Of a stretch of DNA of 22,367 nucleotides, positions 1-6,193 are shown in pieces. Position 1 is the stretch's first letter; each line of letters opens with the position of its first letter. Origin of the DNA: JBLMZH01 sp050258715. GTDB taxonomy: Bacteria; Patescibacteriota; Doudnabacteria; UBA920; O2-02-FULL-48-8. Under the pieces are notes generated by a model. That model saw only the letters and a list, made by a program, of their open reading frames with translations, ran no database searches and was not told where the DNA came from. The DNA lies in assembly GCA_050258715.1 (NCBI GenBank), contig JBLMZH010000067.1:1-22367 (forward strand). The letters run 5' to 3'. The position numbers and the translations under genes are program-made.

Positions 1-893
1 TTTTGCTGGTGATTTGCAGCATCACTGACAGCGATTCCAGCACCAGGACAAATCCGATCAAAGGCAAAACAATAATTGAATTCGTCAAAAAAGCCATGAC
101 TGCGAGTACCGTGCCCAGAGCCATTGATCCCGTGTCCCCCATAAAGAACCGGGCAGGATAAATATTGAACCACAAAAAAGCCAGCAGGCTTCCGCCCAAA
201 ACAGCGGCGAGCGCTGCCAGTTCAAATTTCGACTGGGTGAACGCGATTAAGCCGTACGAGAAAAAGCTGATTGCCAAAACGCCGCCGGCCAAGCCGTCGA
301 GCCCGTCGGTTTCGTTCACGGAAAAGCTGGTTGCGATGACGACAAAAATAAAGAGCGGGATATACCACCAGCCGATCGTAAAATTGCCGAGTGCGGGAAT
401 ATGAATGACGTCGAATTGCAGCTTGTAGTAAAACCAATATGCGCCCACCAAGGCAATAAGGGTGTACAAAAGCAGTTTGAACCTGACCCTTAAGCCTCCG
501 CCCTTGGCTCCAATGCCTTTAATACCTAAGTAATCATCAACCAGGCCCAAAATCGCGCTGGCAAATAGCGCGCCCAAAGGCAACAGCGTTTGCTGCCGGG
601 TTAAAAAATTCAAGCCGTGAAAGAAATTCAGATGCAAAAGCCTGTCCAAGACCCAAAAGATCACAGCCAAGCCAATGGTCGTAAACCAGATCAAAATGCC
701 GCCCATGGTCGGCGTTCCACGCTTTTTTTCATGCAGCTGGCTGAACACCGGGGTTGAGCCGTCCGCTCTGATCTGCTTCCCGATCTTGTATTTGTAAAGA
801 AAATTGGTCAGAACCGGGGTTAAAGCCATGGCAGCGACGAAAGAAATGGCTGCCAAAGAGAAGATCTTGACCAATCCTTGTAATTGCGTCATT
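1..893 (-). CDS. mraY: MraY, phospho-N-acetylmuramoyl-pentapeptide transferase (3' end outside window)
   Basis: Transfers phospho-MurNAc-pentapeptide to undecaprenyl phosphate, giving lipid I on the inner face of the membrane. I translated the minus strand from the ATG at 893-891: 297 codons are visible and the C-terminus lies beyond position 1. Family motifs appear in order: KKRGTPTMGG, then LGLVDDYLGIKG (the DD pair), VNETDGLDGLAGG (the catalytic-loop motif, with E where many bacteria have L), and FNIYPARFFMGDTGSMALG. Many hydrophobic segments fit the usual ten-TM fold. There is no strong Shine-Dalgarno sequence upstream. A TTGTCC-17-TATAAT promoter lies just upstream, so the gene can be transcribed independently of the carboxypeptidase gene behind it. 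Identification is secure; only the C-terminal end is unseen. Confidence 0.95.
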
Positions 894-910
894 GATTTTT
901 ATTTCAAATG

Positions 911-933
911 AAAAAAGACGATTAAATCGTCTT
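911..933 (-). terminator. Intrinsic terminator of the carboxypeptidase gene
   Basis: AAGACGAT / ATCGTCTT form an 8-bp perfect stem (915-922 with 926-933) with a 3-nt loop, followed on the minus strand by a run of Ts (911-916). It lies 52 nt past the carboxypeptidase stop and overlaps the predicted mraY transcription start. Confidence 0.7.
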
Positions 934-934
934 G

Positions 935-963
935 ATTATACCATATTGTGAGCAGTAGGACAA
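935..963 (-). promoter_or_regulatory. Sigma-70-type promoter for mraY
   Basis: Read on the minus strand: -35 TTGTCC (958-963), a 17-nt spacer, and a perfect -10 TATAAT (935-940) preceded by TGG (extended -10). The predicted start is near 928, inside the hairpin that terminates the upstream carboxypeptidase gene. Confidence 0.7.
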
Positions 964-984
964 AATCGATTGAGCGCCGTCAAT

Positions 985-1893
985 TTACCACTGGTAAGTG
1001 GCAAAAACCCAGTCGATAAGCTTTGTGGCGTCGTCTTCCCGGTTGTCGCTTCCAAGGACAATGGTCACGACCCTGGCGTTATCTTTAACGACATAGGAGA
1101 TCAAATTCCCTTTAGCCATGGAAGTGTAACCGGTCTTTATTCCGAAAACGTCAGGATTGTCGAGCAGTAGCTTGTTGGTCGTTCTAAGTTGATGACTGGT
1201 CTTGTAATCCAGGGAATAGACCGTAGCTTCTTTTGTTTTGACAATGTCCGCCAAATCAGAGTGCTTCATGAACTCTTTTACGATCGCCGACAGGTCATGG
1301 GCCGTGGAATAGTTCTCCAGACTGTCGAGTCCCACAGGATTGCTGAACCGGCTGGAACCCAGTCCCATTTTTGCTGCTCTTTGATTCATAAGTTCAATGA
1401 ACTTCTCCTCCGTGCCCGCGGAAAAACGAGCCAAAGTTTTGGCAGCGTCATTGGCCGAAAGAATCAGCATGCCTTTTTCCAGATCGCGGACAGTAATCCG
1501 CTCCCCTGGAACCAACCCCATATTATTGCCGACGACCAAAGTGTCCGACTTTTGAACAGTCACAATGTCCTGCGGCTTGATCATGTCAGAGGCAACCAGA
1601 GCCGTCATAAGCTTAGTCAGGCTGGCGATCCCCACAGATTCGTCGAAATTATGGGTGTAAAGGATTGTGCCCGAATCCAGATCAAAGGCCATGGCCGAGG
1701 TCGCGGTCAACTGCGGCGGCAAAGCGACATTGGCAAATTCCGGGGCGGAAGAAAGTTTGTTTTGAACCAGCGATTCCGTGCTTACACCAAGGACTTTTTT
1801 TTGAACATGCCCGTACTGATAGTCGACAGATCGGCCGGGAATTGCAAGTCCCGCCGCAGCGACTAAGACCAAGGCAAGATTTTTTACTGGCAT
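985..1893 (-). CDS. D-alanyl-D-alanine carboxypeptidase (peptidase S11, penicillin-binding protein)
   Basis: Trims the terminal D-Ala from peptidoglycan stem peptides outside the membrane. The 302-residue product starts with a hydrophobic export signal (about residues 3-18). It has all three serine-penicillin-recognising motifs: SLTK (S91-K94, in IASLTKLMTAL), SAN (146-148, in LSAND) and KTG (253-255, in GIKTGYT). This is the S11/DacA core without the long C-terminal domain and amphipathic anchor of classical PBP5, so the signal segment may act as the anchor. The ATG at 1893 is preceded by only a weak GGA-like ribosome site. It has its own promoter (1935-1963), back to back with the thioredoxin promoter, and a terminator at 911-933. 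The neighbour downstream is mraY, also in peptidoglycan synthesis. The exact subtype (DacA/DacB/DacF) cannot be assigned. Confidence 0.93.
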   Translation of the reverse strand: MPVKNLALVLVAAAGLAIPGRSVDYQYGHVQKKVLGVSTESLVQNKLSSAPEFANVALPPQLTATSAMAFDLDSGTILYTHNFDESVGIASLTKLMTALVASDMIKPQDIVTVQKSDTLVVGNNMGLVPGERITVRDLEKGMLILSANDAAKTLARFSAGTEEKFIELMNQRAAKMGLGSSRFSNPVGLDSLENYSTAHDLSAIVKEFMKHSDLADIVKTKEATVYSLDYKTSHQLRTTNKLLLDNPDVFGIKTGYTSMAKGNLISYVVKDNARVVTIVLGSDNREDDATKLIDWVFATYQW

Positions 1894-1934
1894 TTGTTTC
1901 CGATTAACTGAAGTTTCAAACTCTTGATGCCAAT

Positions 1935-1963
1935 ATTTTACTAAAAAAATCGAATCAGGGCAA
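1935..1963 (-). promoter_or_regulatory. Sigma-70-type promoter for the carboxypeptidase gene
   Basis: On the minus strand: -35 TTGCCC (1958-1963), 17-nt spacer, -10 TAAAAT (1935-1940). Its -35 lies 4 bp from the -35 of the divergent thioredoxin promoter. Confidence 0.6.
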
Positions 1964-1967
1964 TTCG

Positions 1968-1996
1968 TTGACTGAATAGTGATCGGGATTTATAAT
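1968..1996 (+). promoter_or_regulatory. Sigma-70-type promoter for the thioredoxin gene
   Basis: -35 TTGACT (1968-1973), 17-nt spacer, perfect -10 TATAAT (1991-1996); predicted start near 2003, leaving a leader of about 50 nt before the ATG at 2053. Confidence 0.75.
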
Positions 1997-2024
1997 AACA
2001 AGGCTAAAATATTCATGGCGGCAT

Positions 2025-2038
2025 GTTCCTTAAGGAAC
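2025..2038. promoter_or_regulatory. 14-bp perfect palindrome in the thioredoxin leader
   Basis: GTTCCTTAAGGAAC is a perfect two-fold palindrome located between the predicted transcription start (about 2003) and the start codon (2053), directly upstream of the ribosome site GAAAGGA (2041-2047). It could be an operator or a small RNA hairpin; nothing in the window identifies the binding protein. Confidence 0.4.
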
Positions 2039-2052
2039 GGGAAAGGATATCC

Positions 2053-2376
2053 ATGGAAATTACGCTCACAGACGATAATTTTGAGAAAGAGGTCGCTGCT
2101 TCCGATAAGCCGATGCTCGTTGATTTTTGGGCAGAATGGTGCGTGCCATGCAAAATGGTGTCGCCGGCCGTGTCAGAGCTTGCCGACGAATACAAGGACA
2201 AGCTTCGGGTCGGAAAGCTGAACGTCGACGAGAATCCGAAATCATCCATGAAATACCAGATCTTCAGCATTCCTTCGCTCAAGGTCTTCAAGGAAGGAAA
2301 GATCATCGGGGAAATGGTCGGAGCTGCTCCAAAACCCGTGATTGAGCAACGGCTGAAGTCCATCTTAAAATGGTAA
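2053..2376 (+). CDS. trxA: Thioredoxin (WCVPC active site)
   Basis: Small cytoplasmic dithiol-disulfide oxidoreductase of 107 residues, the normal length for thioredoxin. The active site is WCVPC (C30, C33) after VDFWAEW, with V in place of the usual G. The cis-proline loop is SIPS (P74) and the fold ends in the usual amphipathic helix. I chose the ATG at 2053 rather than the in-frame ATG at 2023. The alignment with thioredoxins begins at 2053, a GAAAGGA ribosome site sits 5 nt upstream, and the earlier start would lie in the palindrome. No signal peptide, so it is cytoplasmic. Single-gene transcription unit with its own promoter and a strong terminator at 2390-2418. Confidence 0.93.
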   Translation: MEITLTDDNFEKEVAASDKPMLVDFWAEWCVPCKMVSPAVSELADEYKDKLRVGKLNVDENPKSSMKYQIFSIPSLKVFKEGKIIGEMVGAAPKPVIEQRLKSILKW

Positions 2377-2389
2377 AAACGGACATCAA

Positions 2390-2418
2390 AAAATCCCGCC
2401 CAACTTGGGCGGGATTTT
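2390..2418. terminator. Bidirectional intrinsic terminator
   Basis: A 13-bp perfect stem (2390-2402 with 2406-2418, core ATCCCGCCCA/TGGGCGGGAT) with a 3-nt loop, A-rich on the left and T-rich on the right. It serves the convergent thioredoxin gene (stop at 2376) and the minus-strand small-membrane-protein operon (last stop at 2421). Confidence 0.9.
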
Positions 2419-2420
2419 GA

Positions 2421-2675
2421 TTATGGTGTTGATCCGGCAGCGCTGCTACTGGGGACTGTGGTGCTGGAGTTGTTAGCCGGTCTTATCTCAACGGGCTTTT
2501 TTGATCGATTTTCGAGAAAGGCAAATCCTGCAGCGGCAAAGGCAAAGACAACCGCAATGACCAAAAGCGTTACGAGCCAGCCGCTCTTTTTAGCGTGAGA
2601 GACGTGCTCGTGGTAATGATGGTATTCGATCTCTTGGGGAGCTTCTGTCAAATCGATCATATGATGATTGGTCAA
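2421..2675 (-). CDS. Small His-rich single-pass membrane protein, unknown function
   Basis: 84 residues if started at TTG 2675; the ATG at 2660 would give 79. No clear ribosome site separates these options. The N-terminal tail is acidic and rich in histidine (HHM, then EYHHYHEHVSH within the first 27 residues). One transmembrane helix spans about residues 33-54 (WLVTLLVIAVVFAFAAAGFA), and a Ser/Thr/Ala/Pro-rich low-complexity tail follows. With Lys 29-30 before the helix, positive-inside places the His-rich tail in the cytoplasm and the Ser/Thr tail outside. Last gene of the small envelope-protein operon, 14 nt after the GlsB-like gene. I do not recognise a family. The histidine cluster could bind metal, which is only a suggestion. 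Confidence 0.65.
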   Translation of the reverse strand: MTNHHMIDLTEAPQEIEYHHYHEHVSHAKKSGWLVTLLVIAVVFAFAAAGFAFLENRSKKPVEIRPANNSSTTVPSSSAAGSTP

Positions 2676-2689
2676 TTACTTAGTGCCTG

Positions 2690-2956
2690 TTACAATCCTC
2701 TGCCAACCGGCGTCCTGAATCCCCTGACAATGGCCAGGAGAACGACTGCGCCCAGAATGGCAACGAGGAAGCTTGGCAGGTTGAATCCGGAAACTGTAGG
2801 GCCGCCGAACAAGGTTGCGATCCAGCCGCCGAGAAGCGAGCCGAGAATGCCAACGATGATATTGGCACCTATACCCATCTCAGCGTCGGTCCGCATGATA
2901 ATGCTTGCCAGCCAGCCGACGATTCCCCCGAAAACTATCCAAAGGATAATGTTCAA
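2690..2956 (-). CDS. GlsB/YeaQ/YmgE family small membrane protein (transglycosylase-associated family)
   Basis: 88-residue, three-helix hydrophobic protein with the family's Gly-rich pattern: ILWIVFGGIVGWLASIIM, then GIGANIIVGILGSLLGGWI, then FLVAILGAVVLLAIVR. The family is small integral membrane proteins induced by stress in several bacteria; the biochemical role is not established. The start is TTG at 2956-2954, chosen because the ideal ribosome site AGGAGGTGA lies 8 nt upstream. That site is built from the last codons of the preceding gene (its stop TAA directly abuts this TTG), so translation is very likely coupled. Third gene of a four-gene operon. Confidence 0.88.
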   Translation of the reverse strand: MNIILWIVFGGIVGWLASIIMRTDAEMGIGANIIVGILGSLLGGWIATLFGGPTVSGFNLPSFLVAILGAVVLLAIVRGFRTPVGRGL

Positions 2957-3328
2957 TTAAATCACCTCCTCTTGGCCGTCGGATGAATCGAAGTCATCCG
3001 GCGTATGGTTAGAATCTGATCTCCATGCATCCTTGATCTTATTCCAGTTCAGCTTAAGGTCAGAAAGCAAATCCTTAAGCTCGTTTTGCGAAATATTGCG
3101 GACCTTGCCGTATTTCTGCCCGACATCGTCCACGATGCGTTCGTAACGGCTTTGAGTCAGATCTTTAACCCTTCGGGATTCCTCCATAACCTCGTTTTTC
3201 AGTTCCTGCCACGCCCGGCTTCTTCCCAGGCGACGTTTAATCTTAGGCCCAAACGCGGCCCAAGTCAAGGCCCCGACCATAAAGCCGAATACTCCTATTC
3301 CCCATTTTGCTCTGTGATGGTAATGCAT
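2957..3328 (-). CDS. YtxH-like membrane-anchored helical protein
   Basis: 123 residues from the ATG at 3328-3326. I chose this start because GGGAG lies 9 nt upstream and the ATG follows the previous stop by 2 nt; an upstream in-frame start at 3400 would overlap the previous gene by 70 nt. The N-terminus is a Gly-rich hydrophobic segment (about residues 8-28, GIGVFGFMVGALTWAAFG) ending in KIKRRLGR. A long charged helical region follows (about 34-105), then an acidic tail ending EEVI. The shape matches YtxH-type proteins, a short glycine-rich membrane entry followed by a cytoplasmic coiled coil, but family membership needs a profile search. Sits between the small TM protein gene and the GlsB-like gene. 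Confidence 0.72.
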   Translation of the reverse strand: MHYHHRAKWGIGVFGFMVGALTWAAFGPKIKRRLGRSRAWQELKNEVMEESRRVKDLTQSRYERIVDDVGQKYGKVRNISQNELKDLLSDLKLNWNKIKDAWRSDSNHTPDDFDSSDGQEEVI

Positions 3329-3330
3329 AA

Positions 3331-3600
3331 TCAACTTCTCCCAAAGATAATTTTTGACATCAGCCTGAAGATGGTCGTAATAGCGGTCGTAGCGCCCCAA
3401 GTTTTGGTCCGAAAAGCAAAATAATCTGAAATATCGCGAGCCACTTTATCCAGGCGGTCTTTCCCTTCCTCCAAAAAACTCTGAACAGTACGCAGCATTT
3501 TCAGAAGCGCGATCGAGATGAAGAAAAAAATGAGCAAAGCGATCCCCAGAAGGATCAATACAACGGAAGCGACTATATAAAATATGTGTTGAGCATCCAT
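3331..3600 (-). CDS. Small single-TM protein with amphipathic tail, unknown function
   Basis: 89 residues. A strongly hydrophobic N-terminal helix (about residues 6-34, IFYIVASVVLILLGIALLIF followed by FFISIALL) is followed by an amphipathic charged helix (FLEEGKDRLDKVARDISDYF) and a basic C-terminus. The arrangement recalls DUF948-type proteins that often sit beside YtxH genes, but this is shape similarity only. First gene of the operon; its stop TGA (3333-3331) lies 2 nt before the YtxH-like ATG, so coupling is likely. The ATG at 3600 lacks a good ribosome site. Confidence 0.68.
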   Translation of the reverse strand: MDAQHIFYIVASVVLILLGIALLIFFFISIALLKMLRTVQSFLEEGKDRLDKVARDISDYFAFRTKTWGATTAITTIFRLMSKIIFGRS

Positions 3601-3639
3601 GCCGTAATTTTAAATATATTGAAGACAACAACAACTGGT

Positions 3640-3670
3640 TTTATACCATAAAGCATTTGCCCATTGTCAG
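3640..3670 (-). promoter_or_regulatory. Probable promoter of the small-membrane-protein operon
   Basis: Minus strand: extended -10 TGGTATAAA (TATAAA at 3640-3645, TGG at 3646-3648) with CTGACA (3665-3670) 19 nt upstream. The spacer is long, so the extended -10 is the main support. Confidence 0.4.
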
Positions 3671-3702
3671 CAAAGCCCGTCATAAACGACCTAAAAATGT
3701 GG

Positions 3703-3728
3703 AAAAAACCCGCGACTTGCGCGGGTTT
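3703..3728 (-). terminator. Intrinsic terminator of the YkuK-like gene
   Basis: AAACCCGCG / CGCGGGTTT 9-bp stem (3706-3714 with 3720-3728), 5-nt loop, followed on the minus strand by six Ts. Located 34 nt past the stop at 3763. Confidence 0.85.
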
Positions 3729-3762
3729 GTTCATTCTTGCGGGATTATATTCTCCAATTTGA

Positions 3763-4266
3763 TCAGGTGTGGCGGTCAGCGACTGAGGAAGCGGCGTATG
3801 AATCGGGTTTTGTCATAACTGAAAATCCGTTGCCTTTGACCATGCCCACGATTTCCTGAAGCATTTTTTTTGTTTCTCCGTTCGGTCCGATGTCCACATG
3901 GATCATTAAGTTGAACCTCGTAATATCCTTGGCCTTAAGCACGGAAAGGACCTGTTCAGCCAGGCGAATTGAAAGCAGGGCCTCTTCGTACATTCTGTCG
4001 CGAAGCGTAAATATTCCGGTTTCGGGAACTCTAGTCCAAAAATAAATTCCGCCTTTTTTGAGGCGATGCACGGCTATGGCTGAAATAAAATCAACGTGCC
4101 CGTTGCTTGAAGACAGGGAGTCCGTACCGATGATAAGGTCGTATTCGCTTAAGGGATCAGCGCTGAAATAACGGATCAGCATGGAAATCACCTGCCCGAA
4201 ATCAACCAAACCGTAAGTGGGGCTTTGAAAGTTGAAGAATGGCTTTTTCGCGTTTTCTTGGTCCAT
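3763..4266 (-). CDS. YkuK-type RNase H-like protein (DUF458 family)
   Basis: 167 residues from the ATG at 4266. Resembles the YkuK / DUF458 family, predicted to have an RNase H-like fold; no substrate is established. Conserved-looking acidic and charged positions are spread through it: IIGTDS (D49), VDIGPNGETK (D125), EIVGMVKGNGF, KPDSYAASSVADRHT (D155, D164, and the family's usual C-terminal end). An in-frame upstream start would give 224 residues, but that extension has no family similarity and crosses the divergent promoters. A TTGCAA-17-TAGAAT promoter puts the transcription start at about 4266-4267, at the ATG itself, which suggests a leaderless mRNA. Divergent from the lytic transglycosylase gene. 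Confidence 0.82.
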   Translation of the reverse strand: MDQENAKKPFFNFQSPTYGLVDFGQVISMLIRYFSADPLSEYDLIIGTDSLSSSNGHVDFISAIAVHRLKKGGIYFWTRVPETGIFTLRDRMYEEALLSIRLAEQVLSVLKAKDITRFNLMIHVDIGPNGETKKMLQEIVGMVKGNGFSVMTKPDSYAASSVADRHT

Positions 4267-4273
4267 ATAGAAA

Positions 4274-4302
4274 ATTCTAGTTTCAATTTCCTTTTTTTGC
4301 AA
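4274..4302 (-). promoter_or_regulatory. Promoter of the YkuK-like gene, predicting a leaderless transcript
   Basis: Minus strand: -35 TTGCAA (4297-4302), 17-nt spacer, -10 TAGAAT (4274-4279). Only 7 nt separate the -10 from the ATG at 4266. Confidence 0.55.
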
Positions 4303-4322
4303 CCCAAGTCCCCGGTTTACCC

Positions 4323-4351
4323 TTGACAAAACGGGATAAATAGCGTAATAT
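4323..4351 (+). promoter_or_regulatory. Promoter of the LysM lytic transglycosylase gene
   Basis: Perfect -35 TTGACA (4323-4328), 17-nt spacer, -10 TAATAT (4346-4351). The -35 elements of the two divergent promoters are about 20 bp apart. Confidence 0.7.
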
Positions 4352-4355
4352 GTTC

Positions 4356-4371
4356 GGTCACATCCGTGACC
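4356..4371 (+). promoter_or_regulatory. Inverted repeat at the transglycosylase transcription start
   Basis: GGTCAC-ATCC-GTGACC, 6-bp perfect arms around 4 nt, located right at the predicted +1 (about 4358). The position suits a repressor operator or a 5'-end mRNA hairpin. Confidence 0.4.
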
Positions 4372-4393
4372 TTTGAATACGTAGGAGGAGCAA

Positions 4394-5275
4394 GTGAAGA
4401 AGATCCTTTGCTTGATACTTTTGTGGCTTTCCCCCACTCTGGTTTCCGCCGCCCAGGTTTCGACCTACACGGTGAAGCACGGCGACACTCTGTCTGCCAT
4501 TGCCAAGGTGCTGCTGGGGAATCCGAATCTTTACCCGGCAATCGCCCGCGCCAACAGCCTCAAGAACCCCGACCTCATTCTCGTCGGACAGGTTCTGACC
4601 ATTCCCGAATCGTCGCGCCCGAGCATCAGCAAGACCGTGCCGATCGCCAGGTCTGAAAGCCTGAAGCCTTCGCATGGCAATCTTGTTTTGGCTCAGAGCG
4701 ACCAGAGCCTTCCCGAGCTGCCGCTGAGCGGAGTTCAGGCCAAGCCGAATCTCTTTGCCCAGGCCGTCGTTCAGATCAAGGCTGCGGCAAAGTTGGAATA
4801 CGAATGGATCGAACAGGCCGGAGTACTGGTCCTGACGTTCCCTTCCAAAACTCCCGCGATCGACAGCCGAAAGCGCTTCGGCAAAACCCTTTCCCGAACC
4901 TTCGCCCAGAATACCGAACACTTCAGCCGCATCATCCAGCAGCTCGCGAATACGACAACGATCGAGGCGCAGATCGCCCGAATCTTCCAAGAGGACGCGC
5001 CCCTCGTGACTGCGGTCTTCCGCGCCGAGTCAGGCTTAAGATGCGATGCTGTGGGAGACGGCCATCTGCAGTTCATCAAGGACGGCATCCGCTACGGCCA
5101 AAGCTACGGCGTGGCCCAGATCCGCTACCTGCCAGGGCGCCCCAGCCCGGAGCAGCTCAAGAACTGCACCTACAACCTTCTCGTGGCCAAGCAGATCTAC
5201 GACCAGGATGGGCCAAACGCTTGGACCGCGTACCGCAACCAGAGCTACCGCAAGTTCTTAAAACGAAGCGGTTGA
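4394..5275 (+). CDS. Exported LysM-domain lytic transglycosylase-like protein
   Basis: 293 residues starting with GTG at 4394, chosen because AGGAGGAG (4383-4390) lies just upstream. The signal peptide is about residues 1-20 (KKILCLILLWLSPTLVSAA). One LysM peptidoglycan-binding domain follows (about 23-71: YTVKHGDTLSAIAKVLLGNP...GQVLTIP). A linker and a helical region lead to a C-terminal SLT/GEWL-like domain (about 185-290). That domain has a putative catalytic glutamate in FRAESGL (E212), the SYGVAQIR motif (237-244), and the WTAYRNQSY end. It likely cleaves glycan strands outside the cell. Monocistronic, with strong promoter, ribosome site and terminator. GC content is about 58-60% in the stretches I counted, above its neighbours. 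The enzymatic assignment rests on motif pattern. Confidence 0.85.
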   Translation: MKKILCLILLWLSPTLVSAAQVSTYTVKHGDTLSAIAKVLLGNPNLYPAIARANSLKNPDLILVGQVLTIPESSRPSISKTVPIARSESLKPSHGNLVLAQSDQSLPELPLSGVQAKPNLFAQAVVQIKAAAKLEYEWIEQAGVLVLTFPSKTPAIDSRKRFGKTLSRTFAQNTEHFSRIIQQLANTTTIEAQIARIFQEDAPLVTAVFRAESGLRCDAVGDGHLQFIKDGIRYGQSYGVAQIRYLPGRPSPEQLKNCTYNLLVAKQIYDQDGPNAWTAYRNQSYRKFLKRSG

Positions 5276-5324
5276 TACGGCTTCGCGCTTCAAAGCATCT
5301 GGCGCCAAAAAGGATCTTCAAACG

Positions 5325-5356
5325 AAGGGTGACCCCGTTGTCGCCCTTTTTCTTTT
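5325..5356 (+). terminator. Intrinsic terminator of the transglycosylase gene
   Basis: AAGGGTGAC / GTCGCCCTT, 9 bp including one G-U (5325-5333 with 5340-5348), 6-nt loop, then TTTTTCTTTTT. It lies 50 nt past the stop. Confidence 0.8.
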
Positions 5357-5416
5357 TGTCCAATTCCTGATTCGATTGTTTTTATCAATACTTTTACAAA
5401 GACTTAAATTACAAAA

Positions 5417-6193
5417 ATGGCCGTTAAATTATTTATTGGGACTTCGGGCTGGATGTATAAACACTGGAACAAAGATTTTTTTCCACCCGAGGTCAAAAAA
5501 AAAGATTGGCTTCCTTATCTGGCCACAAAATTCAATACCGTCGAGCTTAATACCACCTTTTATCATTTTCCCAAAGCCCAGACGTTTGAGAACTGGGCCA
5601 AGCAAGTACCGAAGGGCTTTGTCTTTACCAGCAAGCTTAACCGCGTTTTTACTCACTTCTTGCGATTAAAGCTTAACGACGACGATTGGAACTCTTTAAA
5701 ATTCAGCGTAGAGAACACGAATTTGCTAAGGCCTCACTTAGGACCAGTCTTAATCCAGTGCCCGCCAAACTTAAAGTTTGACCTGGGCCTTTTGTCAGAC
5801 TTTTGCCAACGCTTGCGGACAGAATTCAATAAAAATGCTTTTGCACTGGAGTTCAGGAATAAAAGCTGGCTGAAACCGGAAACCTACGATACCTTAAAGA
5901 AAAACAAACTGATCTTTGTCATCTCGGATTCGCCCCGCTGGCCAACTGAAACTATAAGGACTGATTCATCTCTCTATATTCGCTTCCACGGCCAGCCAAA
6001 GTTATTTTCGTCAAAATACAAAAACTCCACCCTGGTAAATTGGGTGGATCGGATCTTGGATCTCAAACCTAGAAAAATTTTCGCTTATTTCAACAATGAC
6101 GACAACGCCAACGCTCCAAAAAATGCCGAGTTTTTTCGAAGCGTCTTATTCAAGCAGCTCGAAATAAATAACGGCGCCGTTCAAGCGGGCTGA
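5417..6193 (+). CDS. DUF72 family protein (YecE-like)
   Basis: 258 residues, the usual size for DUF72, a family with a TIM-barrel fold and no established activity. Signatures: IGTSGWMYKHWNKDFFPP near the N-terminus (the family's GTSG-Y-W-FYP pattern), FNTVELNTTFYHFP (residues 39-52), a central FALEFRNKSW segment, LYIRFHGQP, and FAYFNNDD near the end. The ATG at 5417 has no Shine-Dalgarno sequence; the leader is A-rich. No convincing promoter was seen in the 60 nt after the upstream terminator. Its last 44 nt overlap the end of the convergent AlkD-like gene. Confidence 0.9.
   Translation: MAVKLFIGTSGWMYKHWNKDFFPPEVKKKDWLPYLATKFNTVELNTTFYHFPKAQTFENWAKQVPKGFVFTSKLNRVFTHFLRLKLNDDDWNSLKFSVENTNLLRPHLGPVLIQCPPNLKFDLGLLSDFCQRLRTEFNKNAFALEFRNKSWLKPETYDTLKKNKLIFVISDSPRWPTETIRTDSSLYIRFHGQPKLFSSKYKNSTLVNWVDRILDLKPRKIFAYFNNDDNANAPKNAEFFRSVLFKQLEINNGAVQAG

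Noticed and set aside
1189..1866. 225-codon open frame on the plus strand
   Set aside because: Antisense to the carboxypeptidase gene with its three catalytic motifs; no ribosome site, no recognisable protein.
2023..2052. Earlier ATG for thioredoxin adding ten residues
   Set aside because: It lies at the palindrome and has no ribosome site; the family alignment and the GAAAGGA site both support the ATG at 2053.
4267..4437. 57-residue N-terminal extension of the YkuK-like protein
   Set aside because: It crosses both divergent promoters and shows no family similarity; the promoter at 4274-4302 would place transcription downstream of that start.
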